DNA from: Candidatus Heimdallarchaeota archaeon
GTDB lineage: Archaea; Asgardarchaeota; Heimdallarchaeia; Heimdallarchaeales; Heimdallarchaeaceae
Length of the DNA stretch: 7,615 bases
Reading direction: 5' to 3'
NCBI GenBank assembly: GCA_016839985.1
Contig: JAEOTG010000418.1
Location: 1-7,615, forward strand
The stretch's first letter is position 1. The number at the start of each line of letters is the position of its first letter. Positions 1 through 5,890 of the stretch are shown piece after piece. A program made the translations under genes and the position numbers. The notes below the pieces were generated by a model. It was not told the DNA's origin. It did not search any database and worked only from the letters and a program-made list of their open reading frames with translations.

Positions 1-647
1 CTATTACAGCACACAAGAAAGGATATTTTAGTCCAGATGATTACATCACTGAATTAGCTATATTAATTGAACATCTAGATTTCAAAGATAAAGATTTTAT
101 TATTCTAGGAAGCTGTAGTGGAAGCGCCCAAACTTTTCAATACTATCTAGATAGTGAAGGACCTAAACCTCATACATTGATAATTTTCAGTCCTGAAGAG
201 CATTATGGGACTCCTTTTTGGTTACCAATATTGGGTTGGATTCCTACATTTATTATGACGCTCATACAAAAGATGATTATTGTTCTATACAGATTGTACT
301 TAAAAATCAGAGGTACAGAAGATTCTGAAAATGTAACTTGGGCTGCAGAACGATTAAAGAAAAATGATGATTGGAGTTTAAGAAGATTTGTAATCGAATT
401 TATAATAAAATATGATATAAGAGGAAGACAGAAAGAGATAGATATTCCTATTCAAATGTTTGTTTCAGAAAAAGATCATTTTGTAGGACCCGAAAAAGCA
501 GAAAATTTTGTGGTAATACCAGAATCAGAAGTTGTTCAAGTAAAAACACAATTTCATAGAGTACATGAAGGAAAAGAGGAAGAGATATCAAAGAGTATTA
601 ACGTTTTTCTAGAAAAACTAAAGAGGTCGTTTATTTCTTTTTTCTGA
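1..647 (+). CDS. alpha/beta hydrolase with cysteine nucleophile motif (5' end missing)
   Basis: The reading frame is open from base 3 to the TGA at 645-647, giving 214 residues; the true start lies upstream of the window. The visible part reads as the second half of an alpha/beta hydrolase. A hydrophobic strand (FIILG) runs into the nucleophile elbow G-S-C-S-G at 108-122, whose central residue (codon 114-116) is Cys rather than Ser. A hydrophobic, helix-rich cap-like insert follows (about 220-420). Next comes a strand with Asp in SEKD (474-476), and then His residues in FHRVHEG (555-557 and 564-566). This order fits a Cys-Asp-His triad. Cys at the elbow is known in dienelactone hydrolases, but the rest does not identify that family, so the substrate is unknown. 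An internal TTG at 177 is not the start, because the catalytic elbow lies before it. The gene converges on the DegV gene with no spacer. Fold confidence is good; function is open. Confidence 0.72.
   Translation, partial: ITAHKKGYFSPDDYITELAILIEHLDFKDKDFIILGSCSGSAQTFQYYLDSEGPKPHTLIIFSPEEHYGTPFWLPILGWIPTFIMTLIQKMIIVLYRLYLKIRGTEDSENVTWAAERLKKNDDWSLRRFVIEFIIKYDIRGRQKEIDIPIQMFVSEKDHFVGPEKAENFVVIPESEVVQVKTQFHRVHEGKEEEISKSINVFLEKLKRSFISFF
603..618. repeat. perfect 16-bp palindrome at convergent gene ends
   Basis: GTTTTTCTAGAAAAAC is its own reverse complement. It lies inside the last codons of the hydrolase gene, 30 bp before the point where the two convergent genes abut. As RNA it could fold as a 6-bp stem with a 4-base loop. 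On the plus strand it is followed by a T-rich tract (629-643). It could be a terminator element or just the product of the codons for Val-Phe-Leu-Glu-Lys. Confidence 0.5.
629..643 (+). terminator. T-rich tract ending the hydrolase transcript
   Basis: The last codons of the hydrolase form a T-rich tract with a run of six T just before the TGA. Archaeal RNA polymerase terminates at such T-tracts. With no spacer before the opposing gene, the stop of transcription must fall within coding sequence. The call rests only on composition. Confidence 0.35.
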
Positions 648-1508
648 TTATACAATTGATGGTAGAAGTGATACTATGATAGTTCCTTCTCCTGTATTTG
701 TTCCTACAACTGGAGATGCTTCTGTTGTATAATGCTCAATTATATTCAATTTTTTAATTATGTTTTTCGCTATTCTTTGAGAGCCTTTTGGATTTTCTAC
801 ATGTGATATTACCATATCATAAGATCTATCTTTTTTAGCTTTTTTCATCACAGTGTTTGTTATTCTTTTTTCCATAGATTTCTCGGTGAAAAAACCAGGC
901 AGTTTAGATTTTAGAACTCCTGGTAACTCCATAATAGCAATAGGTTTTATTCCAATGATTTTTGTAAGATTAAATATAAATTTTGATTTCAGTCTTCCAG
1001 ATTTGTGAACATTCTCTAAAGTATGGAAACCAACACTCAAGATATATTCTTTTTTCAATTTCTCCATAATTTCTAAAATCTCGTTTATTGATTTTCCTTT
1101 CTTCAGAAGTTTGATAATGGCTAGAATCATAAGTCCTTCCACTCCAGAAGCTGATTCTGTGTTAAAAATTGTTATACCTTTTTCGAATTTTCTTGATGCA
1201 ATTCTAGCAACATTAATAGTTGATGATAGTTTTTCTGAGACTCCAACATAAATGATGTGATCTGATTTCTCTTTTTCGAAACATAATTGAAAAATATCAA
1301 AGAAATCCTGAGGAGTAGGTGGAGCATTTTTTGGAATTTCATCCATTTCTTTCATCATTTTATAGTAATCTTTTACTGAAATTCCTATCCCTATTCTCAT
1401 TTCTTTATTTTCAAAATGAACAATATGAGCAACTACAGCAATATTATGCTCTTTTATTGTTTCCATTGGTAAATCCATTGCTGAATCTGAAACAATTTTA
1501 ACTTTCAA
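648..1508 (-). CDS. DegV family protein (fatty-acid-binding)
   Basis: This 286-residue protein has the usual length of DegV proteins, which bind a fatty acid between two domains; in bacteria the best-studied members present fatty acids to a fatty-acid kinase. Visible motifs are the N-terminal VSDSAMDLP (residues 6-14), a segment PPTPQDFFDIF (63-73) matching the family's TS-PS block, KSGRLKSKF (169-177), and a C-terminal GTNTGEG (269-275). That last motif corresponds to the family's HTGPG, but His is replaced by Asn and Pro by Glu. The start is TTG (forward bases 1506-1508): it puts the conserved strand at residue 2, and there is no ATG or GTG before the in-frame stop further upstream. It is divergent from adenine deaminase and convergent with the hydrolase. 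No fatty-acid kinase is present in the window. The family is certain enough; the role is inferred and may differ in an archaeon. Confidence 0.9.
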   Translation of the reverse strand: MKVKIVSDSAMDLPMETIKEHNIAVVAHIVHFENKEMRIGIGISVKDYYKMMKEMDEIPKNAPPTPQDFFDIFQLCFEKEKSDHIIYVGVSEKLSSTINVARIASRKFEKGITIFNTESASGVEGLMILAIIKLLKKGKSINEILEIMEKLKKEYILSVGFHTLENVHKSGRLKSKFIFNLTKIIGIKPIAIMELPGVLKSKLPGFFTEKSMEKRITNTVMKKAKKDRSYDMVISHVENPKGSQRIAKNIIKKLNIIEHYTTEASPVVGTNTGEGTIIVSLLPSIV

Positions 1509-1530
1509 ACTATCAATAGAATAACAACTG

Positions 1531-1547
1531 AAGTTTAATAAAAACTT
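1531..1547. promoter_or_regulatory. inverted repeat over the DegV promoter, possible operator
   Basis: AAGTTT and AAACTT form a perfect 6-bp inverted repeat separated by 5 bp. The dyad lies 23-39 bp upstream of the DegV start and covers its presumed TATA box. A regulator bound here would block the promoter. The element is short and AT-rich, so chance is possible. Confidence 0.3.
1537..1545 (-). promoter_or_regulatory. TATA-like box for the DegV gene
   Basis: On the minus strand the sequence reads GTTTTTATT, 29-37 nt upstream of the TTG start. That spacing would give a nearly leaderless mRNA. No Shine-Dalgarno sequence precedes the TTG, which fits this reading. Inferred from position and composition only. 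Confidence 0.4.
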
Positions 1548-1561
1548 TCCTCAATCAATTC

Positions 1562-1590
1562 TTTATATTTTCCCTAATCTTTTTATTTTA
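1562..1590 (+). promoter_or_regulatory. TATA-like boxes for adenine deaminase
   Basis: Two candidates lie before the GTG start. TTTATATTTT (1562-1571) looks most like a TATA box but is about 40 nt upstream. TTTTTATTTTA (1580-1590) lies 19-29 nt upstream, matching the spacing seen at other genes here and implying a leaderless transcript. The region is shared with the divergent DegV gene. Confidence 0.45.
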
Positions 1591-1608
1591 GGTTGGTTTT
1601 TCTAAAGT

Positions 1609-3375
1609 GTGGTTGATTTGGATACACATGAGATTATTAAAGCTGCATCAGGAAAGATAAAAGCAGACATAATTCTTAGAGGTGGGGATGTTGTTAATGT
1701 CTATACTAGAGAGCTCATTAAAGCAGATGTAGTTATAACCAAGGGAAGAATAGTATACGTTGGATTAGCAAGTCTAGATTTTGAAAACACAGAAACTGTA
1801 TTTATTGATGTTGCTGGCAGTGTAATCTGTCCTGGACTAATTGAATCTCATATGCATATCGAATCATCAATGCTTACTCTAACTGAATTTGCAAAGGCAA
1901 TTATCCCACATGGGACAACCACTGTTGTAATTGATCCGCATGAATTAGTGAATATAACTGGAACAAAAGGATTAGATCTTCTAATATCTGAAGCTTCAGA
2001 ATCTCCTATCAATTTTCTAATTGAACTTCCTTCATGTGTTCCTTCTCTTCCAGGTTTCGAAACATCAGGAGCTGTTCTCACTTCTGAAGAAATTAGTAAG
2101 TTAATAAAACAAAAGGAAATCTTTGCTTTAGCAGAAATGATGAATTATCCAGGAGTGATTAATGGATTTGAAGATGTAATTAATAAAATCAATTCTGCAA
2201 AAAAAGAAGGTAAACTGATTGAAGGTCATGCTCCTCTTCTAAGTGGAAAAGAATTACAAGCGTATATCGCTGCTGGGATTTACTCGGATCATGAAGCAAC
2301 ATCTGTAGATGAAGCGTTAGAAAAACTACGTTTAGGTATGAAATTACAATTAAGAGAAGGATCATTTGCAAAAGATTTGGAGAATATTCTTTCAAAATTA
2401 GATCTGAAGAAAATAGATTCAAGAAATCTGTTAATAGCTTCTGATGATAGAAATCCAATAGATCTTTTTGAAAAAGGGCATCTAGATTATTCGTACAAGA
2501 AAATGATAGATTTAGGAATCAATCCAATAGAAGCCTTACAAATGATGACAATTAATACAGCTACTCACCTTGGACTTCAAAATCAAATAGGTGGTATTGC
2601 TCCAGGAAAAAAAGCTGATATTATAGTAGTTAATAATTTGCATGATTTCGGTATTTCTCTTGTAATATCAAATGGTAAAATTATTTTCCAGAATGGAGAA
2701 TTAATGGTTCCATTAGATAAAGTAGAATATCCAAGTTTTATTTTCAATACTCTAGCAAATCTAGAAATACCTTCGTATGATGATCTAATTCTAAAGTCAG
2801 ATAAGAATGAAGTCTTAGTTAGAGTAATAGGATTACAGGAAAACTCTCTTATTACGGAAAAAATTCAATATAGAGTAGAAGTAAAGGATGGAATTTTAAT
2901 CCCTGACATTGAAAATGATGTTCTTCCCGTTTTCGTAATAAATAGACATACAAAAGAGAAAAAAATTGGGAAAGGTTTTGTTAAAGGATTAGGATTAAAG
3001 AATGCTGCAATTGCTAGTACTGTGGCTCACGATAGTCATCAGCTAATTTGTGCAGGAACTGACTATAAGTTAATTTTCACTGCTATTAAAAAACTAAAAG
3101 AATCTCAAGGTGGACAAGTTGTTGTGACTCCTGAGAAGACAACTCTGCTGCAATTGGATTTTGCAGGAATAATGAGTTCTCGTTCTCTTAAAGAAGTTGT
3201 AAATGAATATAAGATTCTTAATGAAGCATTAGAAGAATTAAAACCATCAATCTCTGAACCTTTTATGGCTTTAGCATTTATAGCTCTACCAGTTATTCCT
3301 CATTTGAAAATAACTGATCATGGGCTAATTGATGTAGACGAAATGAAAATAATAAAACCTATTATTGATGAATAA
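1609..3375 (+). CDS. ade: adenine deaminase
   Basis: Hydrolyses adenine to hypoxanthine and ammonia in the cytosol (purine salvage). The 588 residues match the usual family length of about 580-600, and the whole chain fits the metal-dependent amidohydrolase fold. An N-terminal strand-rich domain is followed by the metal-binding H-M-H (residues 81-83) in GLIESHMHIESSM. Then come PHGTTTVVIDPHE (100-112), EGHAP (205-209), YSDHEATS (225-232), ASDDRNP (277-283) with the metal-site Asp, and GGIAPGKKADIIV (328-340). The C-terminal adenine-deaminase domain carries VAHDSHQLICAG (472-483). GTG is forced as the start because an in-frame TAA sits two codons upstream (1603-1605). The gene is divergent from DegV. 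No T-tract terminator is evident after it. It pairs functionally with the AMP phosphorylase at the end of the window, which produces adenine. Nothing suggests degradation of the gene. Confidence 0.97.
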   Translation: MVDLDTHEIIKAASGKIKADIILRGGDVVNVYTRELIKADVVITKGRIVYVGLASLDFENTETVFIDVAGSVICPGLIESHMHIESSMLTLTEFAKAIIPHGTTTVVIDPHELVNITGTKGLDLLISEASESPINFLIELPSCVPSLPGFETSGAVLTSEEISKLIKQKEIFALAEMMNYPGVINGFEDVINKINSAKKEGKLIEGHAPLLSGKELQAYIAAGIYSDHEATSVDEALEKLRLGMKLQLREGSFAKDLENILSKLDLKKIDSRNLLIASDDRNPIDLFEKGHLDYSYKKMIDLGINPIEALQMMTINTATHLGLQNQIGGIAPGKKADIIVVNNLHDFGISLVISNGKIIFQNGELMVPLDKVEYPSFIFNTLANLEIPSYDDLILKSDKNEVLVRVIGLQENSLITEKIQYRVEVKDGILIPDIENDVLPVFVINRHTKEKKIGKGFVKGLGLKNAAIASTVAHDSHQLICAGTDYKLIFTAIKKLKESQGGQVVVTPEKTTLLQLDFAGIMSSRSLKEVVNEYKILNEALEELKPSISEPFMALAFIALPVIPHLKITDHGLIDVDEMKIIKPIIDE

Positions 3376-3422
3376 AATCTATCAAACTAAAATACTGTAC
3401 TTATTCAAAACTATAATTATTG

Positions 3423-3435
3423 CCGAGTACCTCGG
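3423..3435 (+). other. GC-rich hairpin after adenine deaminase
   Basis: CCGAG and CTCGG form a perfect 5-bp stem with the 3-base loop TAC, a notably GC-rich island in an AT-rich spacer. It lies 47 bp after the adenine deaminase stop and is not followed by a T run, so it is not a classical intrinsic terminator. It could protect the mRNA 3' end, regulate the gene downstream, or be chance. Confidence 0.35.
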
Positions 3436-3449
3436 TAGGATAAATTTGA

Positions 3450-3503
3450 ATGATTAAGAAAATTAATTTATCAGATGAATTAAGACAAGTAGGAGTAATC
3501 TAA
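3450..3503 (+). CDS. possible 17-residue small ORF (uncertain)
   Basis: An ATG opens a 17-residue frame (MIKKINLSDELRQVGVI) ending in TAA, in the 163-bp spacer between adenine deaminase and the FAD oxidoreductase. A T/A-rich box (CTATAATTATTG, about 3411-3422) lies roughly 30 nt upstream. The peptide has a plausible composition (charged N-terminus, SDEL segment) but no recognisable family. There is no Shine-Dalgarno site. It may be a leader peptide, a relic of a longer gene or a random open frame; it is out of frame with the next gene. Confidence 0.2.
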   Translation: MIKKINLSDELRQVGVI

Positions 3504-3505
3504 AA

Positions 3506-3521
3506 ATCCTTAAAAAAGGAT
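3506..3521 (+). promoter_or_regulatory. promoter region with small inverted repeat before the FAD oxidoreductase
   Basis: ATCCTT-AAAA-AAGGAT is a perfect 6-bp inverted repeat with a 4-base centre. Its central TTAAAAAA (3510-3517) lies 22-29 nt before the ATG at 3539, the right distance for a TATA box of a leaderless transcript. The dyad could also be an operator. The evidence is positional only. Confidence 0.35.
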
Positions 3522-3538
3522 AAATCTAAAGTGAAAAG

Positions 3539-5038
3539 ATGACTCAAAAATCAATTATAATCATCGGAGGAGGATTAGGAGGATTATCAACAGGAATATA
3601 TGCTCTAATGAATGATTACAATGTGACTATTTTCGAAAAAAATCCTGTTCCTGGGGGTTTAGCTGCATGTTGGAAAAGGAAGCAGTATTTAATTGATGGT
3701 GGAATTCATTTCATAGCAGGTTATAAACCAGGTCTTTCTCTCTATAAGGTGTTTAAAGAGGTAGGAGCACATAAAGCAGAATATGTAGATTTAGATGTAT
3801 ATGCGCGTTATATTGATGAAACAAGCAATAGATCGATAGATATTTCCGCTGATTTGGATAAATTTCAAAATGATATGCTTTCACTTTTCCCTTGGGATAA
3901 AAGAATTATTAAGCATTTTATTAAAGGCACTCGGGGAATGGCAAAATCTGATATTAGTGAATTTGGATTTAAGAAACCTGCAGAACTTATGAAAACTAAA
4001 GATTGGATAGCTGAGTTTTGGAAAAATAGAAAATCACTAAGATACTTTCTAGGAAAATCTATGATGGAGGTTAAGAAATATACTGAGAATATTAAAGATC
4101 CAATGTTCAAAGAACTTTTGCTCTATATGTTCCTTCCTGAAGTACCTATTGCATTTCTCTGGATGATTTTAAGTTTTGTATATCAGAATCAATTAGGAGT
4201 TCTAAAAAATGGTTCTCTTGATTTCTCTAGGAAGTTAGAAGATAGGTTTCTAGAGTTAGGGGGAGTGATAAAATATCAATCAAAAGTAGATGATATACTT
4301 GTTAAAGATGATAAAGCAGTTGGTGTTATCTTAGAGGATGGAAGTGCATTCAATTCCGATTTTGTGATATCTGCTATTGATGGTTACACTGCAATCTTCA
4401 AAATGCTTGAAGGGAAATATGTTAACGAGAATATAAAAAATAGATACGCAAACTGGAAAACAGTAGAACCTTTTGTGTGTATAAGTTTTGGTGTAGCCAT
4501 GGAATTTAAAGATGAAGTCTGGATGACATTTTTTAAAACAACAGATTCAATCAGAGTTGCAAACGAGGATAAATATCAAGTAATGATACGATTTTTCAAC
4601 TATAGTGAATCTTTTGCTCCTAAGGGAAAATCTGTAATTCAAGTTGATTTTGAAACAGAGTGGGAATATTGGTTTGAGCTAAGTAAAGATAAGAAAAAGT
4701 ATAATGAAGAAAAAAAGAAATTAGTAGAACAAGTAATAAAATGGTTAGAAAAGAGATATCCTGGAATAACTGAAAAAATAGAGGTTACTGATGTAGCCAC
4801 ACCATATACTTTCTGGAGATATACTTTGAATAAAGAAGGAGCTTATATGGGCTTCCTACCTACTTCAAAGACATTCACAGCAAGTGTTGAAAAAGAACTT
4901 CCTGGATTGGATTGTTTTTATATGGCTGGACAGTGGGCTATGACAACTGGTGGTGTTCAAACAGTGATCTATTCTGGAAGACATGTGATTGAACTCTTGT
5001 GTCACAAAGAAGGTAAAACATTCAAAACACTTACTTGA
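3539..5038 (+). CDS. FAD-dependent oxidoreductase of the phytoene desaturase / retinol saturase family
   Basis: This is a 499-residue flavoprotein. The N-terminal Rossmann motif GGGLGGLSTG (residues 10-19) follows a hydrophobic strand and leads to the ribose-binding Glu33 in IFEKN. PGGLAA (38-43) and DGGIHFIAG (53-61) are typical of the CrtI-like group. A hydrophobic stretch around 194-216 may sit at the membrane surface. TPYTFWRYTLNKEGA (421-435) and the C-terminal FAD-binding block AGQWAMTTGGVQTVIYSGR (463-481) complete the fold. Relatives desaturate or isomerise carotenoids, saturate retinol, or reduce other isoprenoid chains; the sequence does not say which. No phytoene synthase or other carotenoid gene lies nearby, so an isoprenoid or lipid role is inference. 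The ATG at 3539 places the nucleotide-binding strand at residue 5, as expected. It is preceded by its own promoter and followed by T-runs, so probably monocistronic. Confidence 0.87.
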   Translation: MTQKSIIIIGGGLGGLSTGIYALMNDYNVTIFEKNPVPGGLAACWKRKQYLIDGGIHFIAGYKPGLSLYKVFKEVGAHKAEYVDLDVYARYIDETSNRSIDISADLDKFQNDMLSLFPWDKRIIKHFIKGTRGMAKSDISEFGFKKPAELMKTKDWIAEFWKNRKSLRYFLGKSMMEVKKYTENIKDPMFKELLLYMFLPEVPIAFLWMILSFVYQNQLGVLKNGSLDFSRKLEDRFLELGGVIKYQSKVDDILVKDDKAVGVILEDGSAFNSDFVISAIDGYTAIFKMLEGKYVNENIKNRYANWKTVEPFVCISFGVAMEFKDEVWMTFFKTTDSIRVANEDKYQVMIRFFNYSESFAPKGKSVIQVDFETEWEYWFELSKDKKKYNEEKKKLVEQVIKWLEKRYPGITEKIEVTDVATPYTFWRYTLNKEGAYMGFLPTSKTFTASVEKELPGLDCFYMAGQWAMTTGGVQTVIYSGRHVIELLCHKEGKTFKTLT

Positions 5039-5061
5039 ATTTTCAATTCCAATCCGTAAGG

Positions 5062-5080
5062 TTTTTTTATTTCCTTTTTT
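5062..5080 (+). terminator. T-tracts after the FAD oxidoreductase
   Basis: Runs of seven T (5062-5068) and six T (5075-5080) lie 24-42 bp after the oxidoreductase stop. They suit archaeal T-tract termination. The first run overlaps the presumed TATA box of AlaX, so one element may serve both jobs. Confidence 0.45.
5064..5072 (+). promoter_or_regulatory. TATA-like box for alaX
   Basis: TTTTTATTT lies 19-27 nt before the ATG at 5091, the same motif and nearly the same spacing as before adenine deaminase. No Shine-Dalgarno site lies between box and ATG. A leaderless mRNA is the simplest reading. Confidence 0.4.
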
Positions 5081-5090
5081 GCATAAAATC

Positions 5091-5807
5091 ATGACTGAAT
5101 TACTTTTTCAAACTGATTCTTATATCAAAGAATTTGAAGCTGAAATCATAGCAGTTGAAGAAAATGCAATTATTCTTGATAAAACAGCTTTTTCATACAA
5201 AGGGGGAGGATTACAAAGTGACACTGGTGTTTTAACAACATCTCAGAATCAAAATTTTAAGATAGAAGAAGTAATCTTTAGAAAAGGTAAAGTCCTTCAT
5301 CTTCTTTCTCCATCTCCAACTGATAACATGTTAGGTGAGAAAGTGAAATGTAAAATTGATTGGGAAAACCGTTATCGTCAAATGAAAATGCATACAGCTC
5401 TTCATTCAATTTCTTCATTACTTTACAAGAAGTATGGTTCAGCAGTTACTGGGGGGAATATAACTCCTGAAAAAAGTAGGGTAGACTTTGAAATTGATCA
5501 CTTAAGACAAGAACGTGTTCAAGAAATTGAACAAGAAATGAAAAGAATTATTGAAGAAGGTCATGATGTATCTATTTCCTTTATGGAAAGAGAAGAAGCA
5601 CTCAAGGATCAAGAGTTAATACGAACTAAGGTTAACCTAATACCTGAAAGTGTAAAGACAATAAGAATAGTAGAAATTAAAGATGTTGACAAACAAGCTG
5701 ATGGAGGAGTGCATGTCGCAAATACAAGCGAGATTGGTGTATTTAAGCCATTAAAATCTGAAAATAGAGGAAAAAATAACAAGCGACTTTATTTCACTAT
5801 AGAGTAA
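5091..5807 (+). CDS. alaX: alanyl-tRNA editing protein AlaX
   Basis: A free-standing editing protein that deacylates tRNA(Ala) wrongly charged with Ser or Gly, in the cytosol. The 238 residues correspond to the medium AlaX type: an N-terminal beta-barrel domain plus the second-additional (SAD) editing domain of alanyl-tRNA synthetase. FSYKGGGLQSDTG (residues 34-46) matches the family's YPEGGGQPSDTG. The zinc-site HTALH (H101, H105) is intact. The second zinc motif, normally CxxxH, reads DGGVH with Asp204 in place of Cys and His208 kept; VANTSEIG follows (209-216). ATG 5091 is preferred: the protein then starts with the typical LLFQTDSYIKEF segment, whereas the longer in-frame version from 4989 would overlap the oxidoreductase gene and add non-homologous residues. 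Asp can bind zinc, so activity is likely. Substrate preference cannot be read from the sequence. Confidence 0.93.
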   Translation: MTELLFQTDSYIKEFEAEIIAVEENAIILDKTAFSYKGGGLQSDTGVLTTSQNQNFKIEEVIFRKGKVLHLLSPSPTDNMLGEKVKCKIDWENRYRQMKMHTALHSISSLLYKKYGSAVTGGNITPEKSRVDFEIDHLRQERVQEIEQEMKRIIEEGHDVSISFMEREEALKDQELIRTKVNLIPESVKTIRIVEIKDVDKQADGGVHVANTSEIGVFKPLKSENRGKNNKRLYFTIE

Positions 5808-5824
5808 AATGATTAGTTTAAACC

Positions 5825-5846
5825 AAAAACATTAAAAATGTGTTTT
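5825..5846 (+). terminator. bulged hairpin after alaX, possible terminator
   Basis: AAAA-ACATT pairs with AATGT-(G)-TTTT across a 3-base loop: a 9-bp stem with one bulged G, starting 17 bp after the alaX stop. It ends in a short T run. It is AT-only except for one C-G pair, so the structure is weak. Confidence 0.3.
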
Positions 5847-5885
5847 ATTGAACGATAGAACGAGAATAAATAAAAGAAATAGGGA
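5842..5885 (+). promoter_or_regulatory. promoter and ribosome-binding region of the membrane protein gene
   Basis: Candidate TATA boxes are GTTTTATT (5842-5849 region) and AATAAATAAAA (5865-5875). AGGGA at 5881-5885 lies 5 nt before the ATG at 5891 and is one of the few Shine-Dalgarno-like sites in the window. That favours the upstream box and a leader of about 20 nt. A short direct repeat GAACGA (5850-5855 and 5858-5863) lies between the boxes. Confidence 0.35.
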
Positions 5886-5890
5886 TTAAT

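Noticed and set aside
177..647. Hydrolase gene starting at the TTG at 177
   Set aside because: The frame is open to the window edge and holds the catalytic elbow at 108-122, so the gene is 5'-truncated by the window.
1848..2458. Minus-strand open frames inside adenine deaminase
   Set aside because: They are shadows of a strongly conserved plus-strand gene and show no family signatures; the same holds for the antisense frames inside the DegV, oxidoreductase and membrane protein genes.
3422..3500. tRNA-like start (GCCGAG...) in the spacer before the oxidoreductase
   Set aside because: There is no TTC-type T arm, no matching acceptor 3' strand and no plausible anticodon arm.
4989..5090. Longer N-terminus for AlaX starting at 4989
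   Set aside because: It would overlap the oxidoreductase gene by 50 bp, and the added residues do not resemble AlaX; ATG 5091 fits the family's first conserved segment.
5850..5863. Tandem GAACGA direct repeat
   Set aside because: Two copies of six bases are too little to call a repeat element or operator by themselves; noted only as part of the promoter region.
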